From Selenomonadaceae bacterium (lineage in GTDB: Bacteria > Bacillota > Negativicutes > Selenomonadales > Selenomonadaceae), in the NCBI GenBank assembly GCA_017445435.1, contig JAFSUE010000037.1:1-5877 (forward strand): 5,877 nucleotides of DNA, read 5' to 3'. Shown in pieces: positions 4,934 through 5,877 of the stretch. Position 1 is the first letter of the stretch. Each line of letters opens with the position of its first letter. The position numbers and the translations under genes are program-made. The notes beneath the pieces are model-generated. The model was not told where the DNA came from. It saw nothing but the letters and a program-made list of their open reading frames with translations, and ran no database searches.

Positions 4934-5500
4934 ATGCTGAAAAAATTTTTTATCGCGTTGATATTCGGTCTGCTAATTATTTTCGCCGCAATTATTTTTT
5001 TATTTCCTTACATTAATGTTTGTAACGCAAAAATGCCGCGCAGTGAAATGTACTTGGGCAACCTTACAGTCGGGTCATCAATCGCCGAAATGAAAAAACT
5101 TTATGGAATGCCAACTGCTGACGGTATGGGCTTTGAAGAAAATCGCAGTTGTACTTACGGCGACGACGTTTTAATTTATTACAACACGCTGGAAGAAAAA
5201 ATTCAATCTGTTGTCGTTAGCGGCAATAACGGCTGGACAACCCCTTCAGGTTTTGGCGTTGGCGGCAATATCCGAACTGTTTTAAATGCCTATGGTAGCC
5301 CAGACTACAGCACGTCTAACAATTCAAAGAAAGTTTACATTTATTTTCACTGCTATAAAAATGAACCGCAATTTGGGCTTGTCATTTTGATTGATGAAAA
5401 TAATGGGCGTATTCTTGAGATTGGAGTTTACGGCGACAATACGGAAAGAACTTTTGATGAATACTATGAAGATTTGGCGGCAACATTAGTTAGTAGTTAG
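4934..5500 (+). CDS. Exported or membrane-anchored protein of unknown function, paralog 2
   Basis: A 188-residue relative of the preceding gene product. Both share MYLG-x-x-T-x-GS-x-I-x-EMK-x-L (here 39-56), CTYGD (73-77), GVG (108-110), a GSPD turn (121-124), VYIYFH (134-139) and VYGDN (165-169) near the end. The N-terminus is a long hydrophobic segment (about 6-27), then INVCNA, where cleavage after Ala32 is possible; if it is uncut, the protein would be membrane-anchored. The ATG at 4934 follows CGGAGGA (4920-4926); a longer in-frame reading from 4895 would overlap the previous gene and read through this site. The last codons, LVSS and TAG, are encoded by the start of the 7-bp repeat array, so the original C-terminus may have differed. 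It is a tandem duplication product, now well diverged. Function unknown. Confidence 0.85.
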   Translation: MLKKFFIALIFGLLIIFAAIIFLFPYINVCNAKMPRSEMYLGNLTVGSSIAEMKKLYGMPTADGMGFEENRSCTYGDDVLIYYNTLEEKIQSVVVSGNNGWTTPSGFGVGGNIRTVLNAYGSPDYSTSNNSKKVYIYFHCYKNEPQFGLVILIDENNGRILEIGVYGDNTERTFDEYYEDLAATLVSS

Positions 5501-5532
5501 TAGTAAGTAGTTAGTAGTCAGTAGGTAGTAGT
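5488..5532. repeat. 7-bp tandem repeat array, unit AGTNAGT (second copy)
   Basis: Six full units and a partial: AGTTAGT, AGTTAGT, AGTAAGT, AGTTAGT, AGTCAGT, AGGTAGT, AGT. Variation is again at base 4 (T, T, A, T, C), except that the last unit differs at base 3. The array starts inside the end of the preceding gene and supplies its last two codons (Ser-Ser) plus TAG. Because TAG recurs every 7 bases, the plus strand is closed in all three frames within about 21 bases. Confidence 0.92.
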
Positions 5533-5552
5533 GGATTGAAAGCTATTCACTA

Positions 5553-5575
5553 AAAATTTTGAGAGGAAAAATTTT
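5553..5575 (+). promoter_or_regulatory. Ribosome site inside the loop of an A/T hairpin, symporter leader
   Basis: AAAATTTT (5553-5560) and AAAATTTT (5568-5575) are complementary, with the site GAGAGGA in the 7-base loop; the ATG follows at 5577. The layout repeats that at 4310-4335. No convincing promoter is visible between 5533 and 5552, so the gene may be read from the upstream unit. Confidence 0.4.
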
Positions 5576-5576
5576 A

Positions 5577-5877
5577 ATGAAGATTCTTTTATTAGTAGTT
5601 TATTTCGCAGTTTTAGTCGGGATTGGACTTTACTGTAGGAAACATACGACGGACGTTGACGGCTTTGTACTTGGCGGACGTTCAGTAGGACCTTGGCTTA
5701 CTGCATTTGCTTACGGTACGTCATACTTTTCAGCAGTCGTCTTTGTCGGTTACGCGGGACAATTCGGCTGGAAGTACGGCATTGCGGCGACGTGGGCAGG
5801 TATCGGCAACGCGTTAATCGGCTCATTAATGGCATGGTTCATCTTAGGTCGACGCACAAGAATTATGACTCAACACC
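5577..5877 (+). CDS. Sodium:solute symporter family protein, N-terminal part
   Basis: The first 100 codons of a sodium-driven uptake permease of the SSS family (PutP/PanF type), cut by the right edge; whole members have about 450-550 residues and 12-14 membrane helices. The first helix is residues 2-19. Then comes the conserved cytoplasmic stretch DGFVLGGRSVGPWLTAFAYG (residues 28-47). The following helix has the small-residue, Ser-rich run GTSYFSAVVFVGYAG, where the first sodium-site residues of the family lie. A third helix and a GRRTRIMTQH end are visible. GAGAGGA (5561-5567) lies 9 bases before the ATG. It follows the paralog pair by 76 bp, filled by the heptamer array and the A/T hairpin. 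The substrate cannot be told from this part. Confidence 0.92.
   Translation, partial: MKILLLVVYFAVLVGIGLYCRKHTTDVDGFVLGGRSVGPWLTAFAYGTSYFSAVVFVGYAGQFGWKYGIAATWAGIGNALIGSLMAWFILGRRTRIMTQH

Overview
The window reads as an AT-rich Firmicutes genome, most likely a diderm anaerobe of the Negativicutes type. The grounds are a CtsR heat-shock repressor (a Firmicutes family), an anaerobic-type cobalamin methyltransferase, an exported BepA-like M48 peptidase with TPRs (expected where there is a periplasm), TTG start codons and strong purine-rich Shine-Dalgarno sites. The taxonomic placement is inference; no marker gene fixes it.

Left part (1-864): a tRNA-Ser(GGA) on the minus strand with a near-consensus promoter and a hairpin right after its CCA end. 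Upstream of it lies a 498-bp relic of an IS30-family insertion sequence (207-704). Both terminal inverted repeats remain, but the transposase has frameshifts, stops and deletions, including loss of the first catalytic Asp. An AT-rich stretch, a 7-bp tandem repeat array and a foldable element follow, up to the end of the next gene.

Centre (865-4193): a minus-strand gene for an exported M48 metallopeptidase with four TPRs, transcribed divergently from ctsR, with a sigma-A-type promoter on each strand of the 142-bp gap. ctsR is not followed by mcsA-mcsB-clpC, its usual partners. The next gene is a lone cbiF/cobM, after a gap filled with two more 7-bp repeat arrays. A tall hairpin with a U-tract ends this unit.

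Right part (4194-5877): an AT-rich region leads to an extended -10 promoter overlapped by a perfect 9-bp inverted repeat. It drives two tandem paralogous genes for small exported proteins of unknown function. The second gene ends inside a fourth 7-bp repeat array. After that starts a sodium:solute symporter gene, cut by the window edge.

Two themes cross gene boundaries. First, intergenic arrays with a strict 7-bp period but different unit sequences occur at three sites; in the AGTNAGT arrays the variation is almost confined to the fourth base. Second, the leaders at 4310 and 5553 place the Shine-Dalgarno site in the loop of an A/T hairpin directly before the start codon; the leader of the second paralog has a weaker version. 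No complete new multi-gene system is evident. The strongest leads are the unlinked ctsR with an altered glycine loop beside an envelope protease, and the exported paralog pair under a palindromic promoter.
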